From NCBI GenBank assembly GCA_027919835.1, contig JANVFP010000020.1, positions 992,001 through 1,056,000 on the forward strand: a stretch of DNA of 64,000 nt, read 5' to 3'. Every line of letters starts with the position of its first letter. Position 1 is the first letter of the stretch. Below, piece by piece: positions 1-9,869 of this stretch. A program made the translations under genes and the position numbers. The notes beneath the pieces are model-generated. The model was not told the DNA's origin. It searched no databases and was given only the letters and a program-made list of their open reading frames with translations. Source of the DNA: Lentinula raphanica (taxonomy: Eukaryota; Basidiomycota; Agaricomycetes; Agaricales; Omphalotaceae).

Positions 1-1
1 T

Positions 2-1255
2 CTTGCTTTAGCCGCCCTAGAAGACTGGGAAATCCAGGCTCTTGACGTCAAACAGGCTTTTTTATATGGCAAGCTTGATGAAGAAATCTATATGGAACAA
101 CCCGAAGGCTTCGTTAAGGACAAAACCAAAGTTTGGAGGTTACACCGAGCGCTTTACGGTCTAAAACAAGCAAGCTTATCCTGGTGGAAGGAATGTAATG
201 CTTCCATGGGAAAACTAGGATTCAAGCGCTGTGTTTCTGACGCTGGTGTATATGTCTTCAAAGAGAATGGGCAAACCGTAATTGCTGTAATCTATGTTGA
301 TGATGCTTTATTTATGGGATCAGACAAAGATCTCATTATGAAGAAGAAGCATGAGTTCATGAATGTATGGGAATGTCGTGATTTGGGAGAACCAAAAGAA
401 TTTCTTGGTATACGCATATTCCGCGACCGTAAAAAGAAAATCTTAAAATTGGATCAAGGAGCTTATCTTGATAAAGTCATATCTCGTTTTGGCATGACAA
501 ATGCTAAAAAAGCTCAAACTCCTCTTCCTACATCATGGGTTCCTCATGCAAATACTAAACCAGTAAATGCTGAACTTCGTCGACGCTTTCAAAGTGTCAT
601 TGGATCTTTGTTATATCTAATGCTTGGCACACGTCCTGATATTGCTTATGCAGTAATCAAGTTAAGTCAGTATTCTGCTAATCCTAGCAAAGATCATCTT
701 GCAAAAGCGCTATACATAATCCGATATCTTTTATACACTCAGGATTATGCGCTTGTCTATGATGGATCTTCGCAAGAAGGATTTATTGCATATTCTGATT
801 CTGACTGGGCATCTGATTCAAATGATCGTAAATCCCATACTGGGATGATTGTGACATTTGCAACAGGTTCAGTAAGCTGGACAAGTCACAAACAAAAAAC
901 TGTTGCGTTATCATCCACTGAAGCTGAATATATGGCTGCTTCTGACACTAGTCGACAGTTGATGTGGATCAAAACCTTATTTAGTGAAATAGGTTTTAAA
1001 CTCGGATCAATGCCTTTGATGGTTGATAATCAAGGTTCTTCATTCCTTGCGTCAAATCCTGTGCAGGAACGTCGAACTAAACATATTGATATTCGCTATC
1101 ATTTTATTCGAGAAAAAGTAGAAGCTGGAATAATCGATCTCTACTATATTCAAACTGAGGACAATGTTGCAGATCTTCTTACAAAGAATCTAGCACTTGT
1201 CAAGTTTGTAAAGCTAAGAAATCGTTTAGGCTTATTTTTTAAACACATCCATTAA
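2..1255 (+). CDS. Copia pol polyprotein, C-terminal reverse transcriptase and RNase H (5' partial)
   Basis: The product copies retrotransposon RNA into DNA and degrades the RNA strand. The visible part starts inside the reverse transcriptase palm (DVKQAFLYGKL, about residue 15), then LYGLKQASLSW, the catalytic YVDD motif in an intact form, and the connection region. RNase H follows with YSDSDWASD and the LSSTEAEYMA block, and the family-typical end EDNVADLLTKNL. No stop or frameshift interrupts about 417 codons, so this copy looks coding-competent in the visible part. It differs from the second copia in the window (56.4-58.9 kb), which is internally deleted and has a stop codon, so the two belong to different lineages or ages. 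The stop codon is 36 bases before the polypurine tract. Confidence 0.93.
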   Translation, partial: LALAALEDWEIQALDVKQAFLYGKLDEEIYMEQPEGFVKDKTKVWRLHRALYGLKQASLSWWKECNASMGKLGFKRCVSDAGVYVFKENGQTVIAVIYVDDALFMGSDKDLIMKKKHEFMNVWECRDLGEPKEFLGIRIFRDRKKKILKLDQGAYLDKVISRFGMTNAKKAQTPLPTSWVPHANTKPVNAELRRRFQSVIGSLLYLMLGTRPDIAYAVIKLSQYSANPSKDHLAKALYIIRYLLYTQDYALVYDGSSQEGFIAYSDSDWASDSNDRKSHTGMIVTFATGSVSWTSHKQKTVALSSTEAEYMAASDTSRQLMWIKTLFSEIGFKLGSMPLMVDNQGSSFLASNPVQERRTKHIDIRYHFIREKVEAGIIDLYYIQTEDNVADLLTKNLALVKFVKLRNRLGLFFKHIH

Positions 1256-1299
1256 TCTATCATGATTCAATGATTCGCTAGGTCTTTAGCGAAGGGGAG

Positions 1300-1725
1300 T
1301 GTTGAAATTAGATTAGCGCTTAAGTCTATCTAATCATGATATCATGTGCGCTTATTTACTAAGCATAGCACTGACTATTAATGAGTGATCGACATGCAGC
1401 TATCATGTATTTCTTAGCCCTTTAACAATATTCTATTGTTATTTCTCATGCAACATACAGCCTTACTGCTGTATTTCATTTCAGCTTTATGCTCTCTTAA
1501 TGCTATTCGCTCTACAGCTTTTGCAGTGTGCTAGACGAACTACATACACATGTTATATGTATTATTCTTTACACCTATGATCGTACTTTACTCATCTTAC
1601 ATGCTGTATACATGATTCATTATTATTCATCATTGTCATAGGGTGTTAACTCTTCTAGTATAAATACTGTAGATGTTCCTCTGTAACAATAAGCCTCTTA
1701 TTCAAGAGTTTCTATCATCTCAACT
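1300..1725 (+). repeat. 3' LTR of the copia element
   Basis: Begins TGTTG directly after the polypurine tract. It is AT-rich, with a TATAAATA-like box near 1660. The 3' end is estimated. Confidence 0.65.
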
Positions 1726-4220
1726 TCGCTATCTGAAGTCTCCTCAGCAAGTTTATACTCGGTGAGTAAAAGCATCAACCTGTCGTAAGATTGATTGCTG
1801 TTTAAACAGAGTACAGACAGGAGGATGTATGGGATAGCAGGAAAACTCAGAACGTCGGCCAGAAGGAAATGGGGGAGAAGATCAGGGCGAGGTTCAACTT
1901 GTTTCCGAGTCGACCTTTCACAACCAAGCACAACCAGACTTTACGTTGACTCAAAGATCGCAATTTGGCAGGATACATGATTACTGTGTCTCGCATGCGA
2001 TAGAAGATGTGGTGATGGCTATAGAGACGCAATAGGCCTGGGATAGATCTCTTGAGGAATTCGACTATGGTCATTTTCGAAGTAGTTTCCACCGAATCAA
2101 GTAAGTTTCCTCCTTTTCTTCTCTCTCTCCCTCTCTCGCGTCCACCGCCACCTCTCCGTCTCCCCGTTTGCTGAAACTCTTTTCCAAAGCCGACTCTCCA
2201 ACGTTAAACTGGAAGCCCATTTGGGACCCATCTTCCATTACTCGCCCAGAACGATTCCAACGGGTCACAACATTCGAACTCTGGAGCTCAACTCTCATGA
2301 CCAATGACCGCGCCGTCTCTCCAACATCGTCCGTGCGACAACCGTCAATGAAGTGAAGACCATATGTATCCGCTGTTTCTCCTTCGGCAACGAAACGAGT
2401 CGAATCCTTTGAGAGGACGATCACCGGATGAATATCGACAGTCATCTATCTTCGAGGACCTAGGAACCTAGTCTCCCTAGTCAGACTCGTAGATTGACTA
2501 TCCTTACAGGACCACGCATGACAATCGATGCTGTACTAGGAACCCTACTCCACAATATGGTTGCTCGTTTCACTCGTTTCTAACTCGCGGGATCGCTGGG
2601 CCGCGCAGTATGAAATTGAGATGCAGGTGTGGGCTATAGAACTGAGTTAAAGGTTGAAGGTGTCGTGGCTGGGTTGAACGTCGAATGGAGGGATAGGACT
2701 GTTCAGGCTACCCCGCTGTAGCTCCCGGAGTTGTTCGTCGTTGGGTCGTTGGAGAGAAACGCCGAACCTTTCTATTCACCTTTTAATTTTCTAACCCCGA
2801 CGCATCTCCTCTCTCTCCTCTCTCTCTCCTCCTTCTCGTTCGCCCTTGGTCACCAATTACCGGCTCCGTTCAAAATCATATGAAGACGGAATGAAATCTC
2901 CCAGAAGTTCAGATCCCGCTCTTCCTCGCTCGCTCCTCTGCCTTTTCACCTCCCTTCTCCTTCGTCCGTTCCCCAACGAACATCGCTTCACCGAAGTAGG
3001 CTTGGTGCGGCGCCAGACCTACCTCGGTGAAGCGTTCTTTCTAGCGCAGCAGGGAACGATTACGAACGGGACTTATCGTTGCATAGGCATGACCGGTACA
3101 CGATAGTCGTGTGGAAGTGGGCACTCGGTTTCTTGGAAGTGCGGGTCTAAGGAGTTTGGAGGGGTGTATAGGGTATGCGTGAAGGTGAGTGCGGTGTCTT
3201 CAAACCATCAATCCCATGCTTAATTGTTCTCGCAGAAACTATAGATATCATCGACCTTCGGACCACTCAACAAACTCGTTAACGCGCTCAACACCCCAAA
3301 GCAACTTCCGTCATCAAGTTCATGCTCAACTCGAGGCTGGCGCTGAGTGCTGAGCGAACAGCTTCTTCGCGTTTTAACGAAGTTCGATGGGGATATGTAC
3401 TTGGAGGAGATCTCTTCGAATTCAAATCGGACGATGCCGAGATCTGGGAGGAGACGCTCATGTCTATTTACTCTCTCTCTCTTTTTGCTCTGCTCCGCGC
3501 TTTGGTCAGAACAGAGTCTAATATTGGGTTGATGGTGGATCTGGCGACGATGAAGAGAATGACGAAATTGTCGAATAAGGTGAGGGAGTTTCTTTGCTTG
3601 ACTCGGATACTATTGACTCGGTTAGTATATACATAATATCTATCGCTTCATTCCTCAATCCCTCTGTCCCTCCATCCAGCTCACCCGTTTATTCTTTTTT
3701 CTGATCATCTTTCACATACAGCTTGAAATACCTTACATAGCCTTTAGGAATCCGAATATATGATATCGATCAAAGTGCACTGCTATGGAAAATACCTCAA
3801 GTACAAGACAATCAGTGTCCGTCTGCTCGTCCAAAATTCCATTCGTTTTCGAACCCCTGCGTGGAGATCTCTGTGATCTCTTGCATCAAGGCTTTCAACC
3901 ATTCTGGGACGTTCATATGCTATCGTCTTGCGTCCTTCAAGTGATTCTTGGGATATATCCCTCATTCGGCTTAATCCTCATTGGATGACCACGACGATGC
4001 GATCAGATCATCGGTAACCTTGCACAGGTTGTGTCGTCTCAGCTTCTCAGGCTCGCCAAGGTCGATTTTCATATCATACATAAAGCCTCAGAACATACGA
4101 TCACGTTCTCTTCCCTCAGAGCTGGTCTCCCCCTCACAGTCAACATTTCAACGCACTCTTCTTCTTCAACAACGTCCATCGCCCGTTGTCATCTTCTTGA
4201 AAACAAAACTTACTGCAGCT
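1726..4220. other. Region without a clear gene
   Basis: Several ORFs of 60-125 codons occur on both strands but none has a recognisable domain or a convincing exon chain. The minus-strand ORF ending at 1698 and the one at 2071-2445 have a protein-like composition, but I cannot connect them. CT-rich tracts lie near 2110-2160 and 2800-2840. A BAG-like remnant is listed separately. From about 3700 the sequence is part of the tandem duplication shared with 9.3-13.7 kb. Confidence 0.5.
3250..3440 (+). pseudogene. Possible degenerate BAG-domain fragment
   Basis: One frame reads a helix-like stretch that starts FGPLNKLVNALNTPKQLP, has an in-frame stop near 3345, and continues SEQLLRVLTKFDGD. The LLxxLxKLDG pattern followed by an acidic and basic helix is reminiscent of fungal BAG (Hsp70 nucleotide-exchange) domains. 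The match is short, broken by a stop, and read by eye only. It may be a remnant of a duplicated host gene or chance. Confidence 0.22.
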
Positions 4221-5851
4221 ATGACTCGTTCTACCGCATTTCGAGCTCGAGTGCTAGCGCTCTTGTGTCTCGGAGCAGCCATCTCTTCGAGCGTTCTTGC
4301 TGTGCCTGTTCAATCGGCACCTCTTCACATCAGCTCTGACCCGACCCTCAACGGAGCTGAGCCTCTCATAGGATCTTCTCGGCCCATGGGCAAGACATCG
4401 GAACTCGCTACACCCCTTGAACGGCGGGCTGATTTTGATCCTCATCGAGTAGTATGTCTCTTTTCTTCGCTCGGTGCTCTTACTGTAATTCCAGTATTTC
4501 TTTAGGATAGTGGTGTCCTTACTGTCGACAAGTCGGAGCACGATCGAGTTGGGAACGATAGGGCTGTAAGTGACTGGCCTTTTTTCTGTCGTTTTTGCTG
4601 ATTTTGTGCTACTCCTTTAGCCCAGCACTTCAATCTCTCCCAACTTGGACTTTCTCTCGAAATATTGTGGCGGTGATGATTCGAAAGCTACACCACGTGA
4701 CCCAATCAACCCGTTCGAAGTTCAAAAGGTCTGCAAACTTCAATCGAACAATTCCTGCTTTTGATCAATTTCTTTCTTTCTCTTCACGCTTTGGATGCCT
4801 AGATTTATGATAGACTTCAAAAAGGTCTGGATTATCTTAAAAGATATGTTGACTTAACCGGGAAGAAGAAGAACCTCCCAAAGGCCAACCCCGATAGAGT
4901 GAAGGAGATTCTACACTATGCGAACGAAATTTCGAAGTCAATAGAGGCCACTCCAAGTCCGCCTCAGTCTTCTCAAAAGAACGACTTGACCGTCCTCGAT
5001 AACCACACGCTGTTGACTCGCTTCTACTGCTACCAAATACACAAATTGGATGATAGAGCAATGCCGGTGTGTACTAACCTCTGATCTTCTTTTTGCACTT
5101 TTTCTGATCGCCACTGCTTAGGAATGCCAGATAACCTCTTCAGTGATTCAAGAAGAGGATAAACTCGAGACGCTGCCCTCACGGAACCCGGATCAACATC
5201 GCACTAAAGGCAGAAATTCCTGGGCCAAACCATTTCGAGAGCTTGTACAACGAATGAAAGCCATCCCCAAAGATCATGCTGATCACCCCAATGACAATCT
5301 TCAACGTCCGAAGGACTCGAATGTCATCAAATCTGCTGAGCAACTTCGCTTATCTGAGAAAGACCAGCAGCAAGCTGAGAGCTCGACGGAGAGTGCGTAT
5401 CAGATTCTGATGTGATTGATAATCGAGTTTCTTTATCATATTTGTACTAGAAAGCACTCAAGGCGGGATTCCAGGACGCCCCTCTCGAGGTGGCATGTAT
5501 GCAGGAGGCCCATCGAGTGAAGGCAAGTATACAGGAGGCGCCTCGCGAGATGGCACGTATACAGGAGACACCTTTCGAGACGAGGATTTGGGGGGTCCAT
5601 CGAGTCCGAGAAGCAGGTATACAGGAGGCTCTTTTCGAGATGGCGGTGATACAGGAGGCCCTTCGAGTCAAGGCATTTATACAGAAGACCCCTCTCGACG
5701 CGGGGATACAGGAGGCTGGCACTCTCCGCGACAAACAGAATGGTACAGCTGGCTTGAAGCGGTGTGTATTGAATCTTGCTGTGACTGTGTTATTCCTCCG
5801 CCTCCATTAATATCAGTCATCGCACCAGGAACACAACACTATACGTGTTGA
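4221..5851 (+). CDS. Secreted protein of unknown function, copy 1, with a C-terminal Tyr-Thr-Gly-Gly repeat tail
   Basis: Six exons fit canonical splice sites: 4221-4451, 4506-4565, 4621-4728, 4803-5066, 5122-5392 and 5451-5851, giving 444 codons in one frame. The first 30 residues form a signal peptide (RVLALLCLGAAISSSVLA, cleavage probably after VLA), so the product is probably secreted. The middle is hydrophilic and predicted helical, ending in a Gln/Glu-rich stretch (KDQQQAESST). The paralogue at 9870 has the same exon pattern, and the third intron of both starts with an unusual GTCTGC. The last exon differs completely from the paralogue: it encodes a Gly-rich low-complexity tail with repeats such as YTGG, GGPSS and SRDG. 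That exon lies in sequence absent from copy 2, so the C-terminus was probably replaced by an insertion. A further intron at the end cannot be excluded. Function unknown. Confidence 0.68.
5495..5725 (+). repeat. Imperfect repeats of TATACAGGAGGC type
   Basis: About nine degenerate copies of a unit containing ATACAGGAGGC, alternating with CGAGATGGC or CGAGT. They encode the Thr-Gly-Gly tail of the secreted protein in one frame and an Ile-Gln-Glu-Ala pattern in another. Confidence 0.7.
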
Positions 5852-6479
5852 CCACCGCATCGACCTGCTTCTCACTGGACTGGAGGATCAAATCGCACGA
5901 GAAGTTGATCGCAGGGTTGGTGTTGCAATGACGACAGTCTGTGCACAGCTAAAAGAAGACCTCCTGCGCAACATCACACATTCCACTACAGATGTCCACG
6001 CACACCAGCCTAGTCCTCCTCCTCCATCCTTGTCATTGTCATCATCTACTACACGCGCACTACTACCTCCGTTGACCCACTCCCTTCCCAAACGACCTTC
6101 ATATCCGGTCCCTCTCCATGCCACAAAACATATGGTATCCAGAACTACCCGTACCAGATCCCAACCGTTGTTGGGTGAACCTCACTCTGTCATGGTCACG
6201 CTATCACCAGAATGCCCCGCATTCTCAACGACCATTGATTTCCTTTTGATATGACCCGTGACTGGTCATCCGAGGTTGAACGACACACCAATTCTTATGC
6301 ACGTCTTCCCATACCCTCGCGTATCATGCGTGTTGACTCTCATCACCTACAACTCACATTCAATGCTTTTGGGATTGAGGCTTTCCTCTCCACCTGGAAT
6401 ACCTTCCATGATGCCATTGCTCGCCTCTCGCACTTATCAGTATCCCGTTCCATTTGAATCCCTTGCTTACTCTATTCCT
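5852..6479 (+). other. Insertion-specific sequence with an open frame of unknown nature
   Basis: This stretch has no counterpart in the second copy of the tandem duplication. A frame running from about 5818 through an ATG at 5928 to 6254 reads a charged helical segment (RIDLLLTGLEDQIAREVDRR) followed by a Pro/Ser-rich region. It could be a fragment of an element-encoded protein or a chance ORF. No catalytic motif is visible. Confidence 0.35.
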
Positions 6480-6962
6480 TTTTCGCTCTAACTCTTGCTC
6501 CCTTCTCTTCCTCTATCACTAACTCCTATCCTTCTACTCTGCCTAACTCTTGATCTTATACTCTTCATCTCTTCCTACTTCTCATTCTTGCAATCTCCCT
6601 TACTCTTACTCTCCCTATCTCCAACTCTTACATTATCCACTCTTCTCACCCTCCCACTCTCCCTAACTCTGACTCTCCTGACTCTCTCACTCTCTCACTC
6701 TCTCACTCTCCCTAACTCTGACTCTTCTCACTCACACTCTCTCCCTAAATCTGACTCTCTAACTCTAACTCTTCTCACTCACCCACCCTCCATAATTCTG
6801 ACTCCCTAACTCTAACTCTTATGCTCTCCCTAACTCTGACTCTCTCCCTCTCCCTAACTCTAACTCTCTCCCACTCCTTCTCTCTAACTCTTATGCTCTC
6901 CCTAACTCTGACTCTCTCCCTCTCCCTAACTCTAACTCTCTCCCACTCCTTCTAACTCTGCT
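6480..6962 (+). repeat. CT-rich minisatellite
   Basis: Tandem array of variants of CCTAACTCTGACTCTCT and CCTAACTCTAACTCT. Toward the 3' end (about 6813-6955) a longer unit of roughly 70 bases that includes TTATGCTCTCCCTAACTCTG occurs twice in direct tandem. It is not a telomere repeat because the unit is longer and irregular. Confidence 0.85.
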
Positions 6963-7115
6963 TCTCCAGTTACACATATTTGATGACAAGGATGAGGATA
7001 GCTGATGGCATATATGACCTACATGTAGACCTACTACTACTGATACTCATTGTATCCCCCTCCGCTTTCATCCCCCCTGCAGTCTACCTTCCTCTTTGCG
7101 GGTTGAGATCGCTGC

Positions 7116-7201
7116 AGACGGGGCTGTTAGTGCCGGCTGTTCCTATTTGGGATCCCACCAGTGTGGTGGAGCCGTGTATAATTCATTCATTCATTCATTC
7201 C
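7116..7201 (+). repeat. Dispersed repeat with (ATTC)n tail, copy 1
   Basis: Holds GGCTGTTCCTATTTGGGATCCCACC, then about 30 further bases and ATTC repeated five times. Related sequences occur on the minus strand at about 50999-51075 (with the same tail) and 51251-51315. A simple-repeat 3' tail is typical of non-LTR retroelements or SINEs. Here it marks the 3' boundary of the insertion into copy 1 of the tandem duplication, because paralogous sequence resumes directly after it. Confidence 0.7.
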
Positions 7202-9869
7202 AGGAGCCTGAAGAAATGGATGAAAACGATCCAAAAGGAAAGAGTATGTATCGAACTTGCACTCTTGAGGATTTGACCCGTCCTCATTCTTCGTACTAGA
7301 ACCCGCACGCCGGTTCTGAAGAAGAAGAAAATTCGTCGAGAGAGGAAAGATGGAGATACAGTGTTATTGGTGCCGTCGAGGAGAGGCTGGTTCATTGCCT
7401 TGAATCAAGAATTCGCTGCTTTCCGAGTCTTACGAATTCTAGAGACCGTTGTCGTTCTCTAGTCATAGTACTACTATTTTCATCGGCTGTTTTTGAAGGA
7501 ATGAAGACTTGTCTTGACTCTCGTTCGTACATCTGGGTCGTCGACGATCAGAGTGATCATTCTAATTGGCATTGTTTTGAGAATCGTTGATGAGCGAAGT
7601 CATTGTGTAAGTTGCTTTTAGCATCATCGAATTTCTTCAATGCATTGTGTAAAGTCCGTACTGAGGAAGAGTTACTGAGAGCATGGGCTCAGCGGAAAAG
7701 AACGTGTAAGTGATTACCGATCGAGCTCGATGAAGTTGAAATCGAGGGACTCGGTGGAGTGCTTAATTGAGGAAGGAGCTCTAGGGATCGAGTGTATCAT
7801 CGCATAGAAGCAAATCAAACTCGAGAAGCTTGGAAGTTGTGGCTCGAAGTTGTGGATAAGGAGTCGAACTCGAAAACGTGGTTAGGGCTTCCTCTCGGAC
7901 CGGGACATCCGTTCGTAGCGACTCTCAGTCTCTCACCACTCTCACCATCCTCAAACTCTCACCATCCTCAAACTCTCACCATCCTCAAACTCTCACCATC
8001 CTCAAACTCTCACCATCCTCAAACTCTCACCGCACCACAAGATCATGTAGAATGCTCCAGAAGCTTCAGAGTAGTGCTCATGCTTGCAGCTCTTCAAGGC
8101 ATCAGATTGGGCTCAGAAGCGGTGCTTGGCAGACAGCAATCTCACTGAACCTCGTATCTGGAGTGGTGGATCTAATGGCAGTAATTGCCTTTGAGGACTT
8201 CTGGAGTGGTTTAAGTTTGCTATAAAACTCCGACAAGTAACGTCTCTTGGTAAGCACTCCTCTCTCATTGATCGATAAATGCTAACCTAGACGATAATAG
8301 CCCGGGTTAAGTGATGTCGACGAACGTACCCTCGCTGTTCCCGTTGAAGGAAAACGACAGTCATCAGCTATACTCGTATCTCTCCCCTCTCATCACGCCC
8401 GCCCCTCGGTATCCTCCTTGCTCACCTAATGCAAACTTCACTCAAAATCGAGCGCGTAACGCTAGATTGAACCTCCCCCAAACCTCACCCCATCTCCTCC
8501 CCTCACGCGATAGCTTATACATGAAGACAAAGAAGATCTATCACAATCATCCCTAGCGTCGTGAGGAACGTTGGAATATAATAGAGTATTGATGAGGTTC
8601 TCGACCGATTCGTGTGGTTGTGGGTCTGAAGAGTATGTGAATTAGTCCAATTGATCAACGAGCGAGGGTGGTATGTAACTCTCATATACTCTGTAGCGAG
8701 GCTTATATCTTGTGCAGGCATGATCAATATTCACGACCGTCGAACGAAGTTACAAACACCTTTTATCGATGCACCTGTTCATCTCTTCCTGCCATTTCAC
8801 GCTCATTCCATTGAGAGAACCTCCGCGTAGGTCTCATGCCTAACATCCCATATCCCTTCTCTAATCAAATACCAACATCCTTCTACAGTAGCCATCGTCA
8901 AAACACCCTTCCATTATCAAATGGGTCTCTAGGCGGAACCCCACCGGTGCCTGCACTTCTCCACTTCTGTGTCCGAAAGTCCTTCTATACCTAGCCTAGT
9001 TGCTACTGTATGTCTCCAGTGGCGCAGGGATTCATATGTGGTGTCTGCGAAGATGTTCAAAGATCCTGACCTCGATACTGCCTCGTATTTGAAACGTCCC
9101 CCACTTTTATCGCAGTGATTTGAACAACATTGGCGGCGAGCAGCCTTGTGCGTCTCTTTCGCGCTGCGTCCTCATCTACCCTCATCAAGATGAGGCTTGA
9201 TGGCCCTTCAGTGATGCGGACAGAGTCATCTCTCAGTGGAATCTTTTCCTGTCTGTTCCCTCATGTGCGTAGACTCTGATAAATAGGTGTCCTGGCCCTT
9301 GACGTGTCATGCTACAAGCTTCTAAAAACCAGACATCTCTCACTGAGGCTGAGTTCCCAAGACTTTACGGGCATAGGCCTCGCCGGGAATGAATCAACGA
9401 GACAGCATATCGACATATATGATACTGATACAACTGGTATGACGAATACCTCAAGTATAAGGCAATAAGCGTCCATCTTTCTGACTCTTCTCATTCTAGG
9501 TTCCACTTATTTTCCAGTTCTCTGTAATGAATAACCCCTGCATGGCGATCTCTGTAAACCCCCACTTCCGTGGCTCTACCGCATGTATAGGGAATATGCT
9601 ATTGTCTTTCATCCTGGTGATTGTAAGGACAAATCCCTCATGCGACAACTTGACAATGTGATCAGATTATCGATAACCTTGCACGGGTTTGCACATGGTA
9701 CCACTGGGTCATATCGTTTCAGGCTCGCTAAAGTCTAGTTTCTTATCATACATAAAGCCTCAAGAAATTCGATCCATTTCTCTTCCCTTAGAGCTGGTCT
9801 CCCCCTCACAATTACATTTTGACGCACTTTTCTTCTTCAACAACATCTACCGCCTGTTGTGCTGCAGCT
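7202..9869. other. 3' remainder of unit 1 and spacer to the second secreted-protein gene
   Basis: 7202-7330 matches a short exon-like block of unit 2 with conserved GTATGT and TACTAG signals, so it may once have encoded small 3' exons. The rest has no convincing ORF. 9540-9868 is the promoter of copy 2 and matches the region upstream of copy 1. Confidence 0.5.
7943..8032 (+). repeat. 17-bp tandem repeat, about five copies
   Basis: Unit CATCCTCAAACTCTCAC repeated five times without interruption. It is absent from the paralogous position of unit 2 (about 12700), so it expanded after the duplication. Confidence 0.9.

Larger units (their letters stand above)
1..1725 (+). mobile_element. Ty1/copia LTR retrotransposon, 3' part only (5' part outside window)
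   Basis: The reading frame is open to the window edge and encodes the end of a copia-type pol. It is followed by a polypurine tract (GAAGGGGAG, 1291-1299) and a 3' LTR that begins TGTTGAAATTAG at 1300. A TATA-like box lies near 1660. The 3' border of the LTR is not certain because the 5' LTR is outside the window; 1725 is an estimate, and no target duplication can be checked. Confidence 0.85.
3700..8760 (+). repeat. Tandem segmental duplication, unit 1 (partner 9300-13650)
   Basis: Blocks that match unit 2 in order and orientation: 4070-4130 with 9740-9800 (promoter), 4221-5392 with 9870-11142 (gene), 7202-7600 with 11420-11870, 7790-7920 with 12590-12700, and 8310-8720 with 13200-13620. Unit 1 also contains the insertion at about 5451-7201. 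The units have diverged clearly, so the duplication is not recent. Confidence 0.8.

Noticed and set aside
6495..6809. Leu/Ser-rich 104-codon ORF
   Set aside because: It is a translation of the CT-rich minisatellite.
6600..6960. Telomeric repeat array (CCCTAA-like)
   Set aside because: Units are longer and irregular (CCCTAACTCT...), not TTAGGG-type hexamers, and coding sequence lies on both sides.
7878..8225. ORF with repeated Ser-Asn-Ser-His-His
   Set aside because: Produced by the 17-bp tandem repeat; no counterpart in the paralogous unit.
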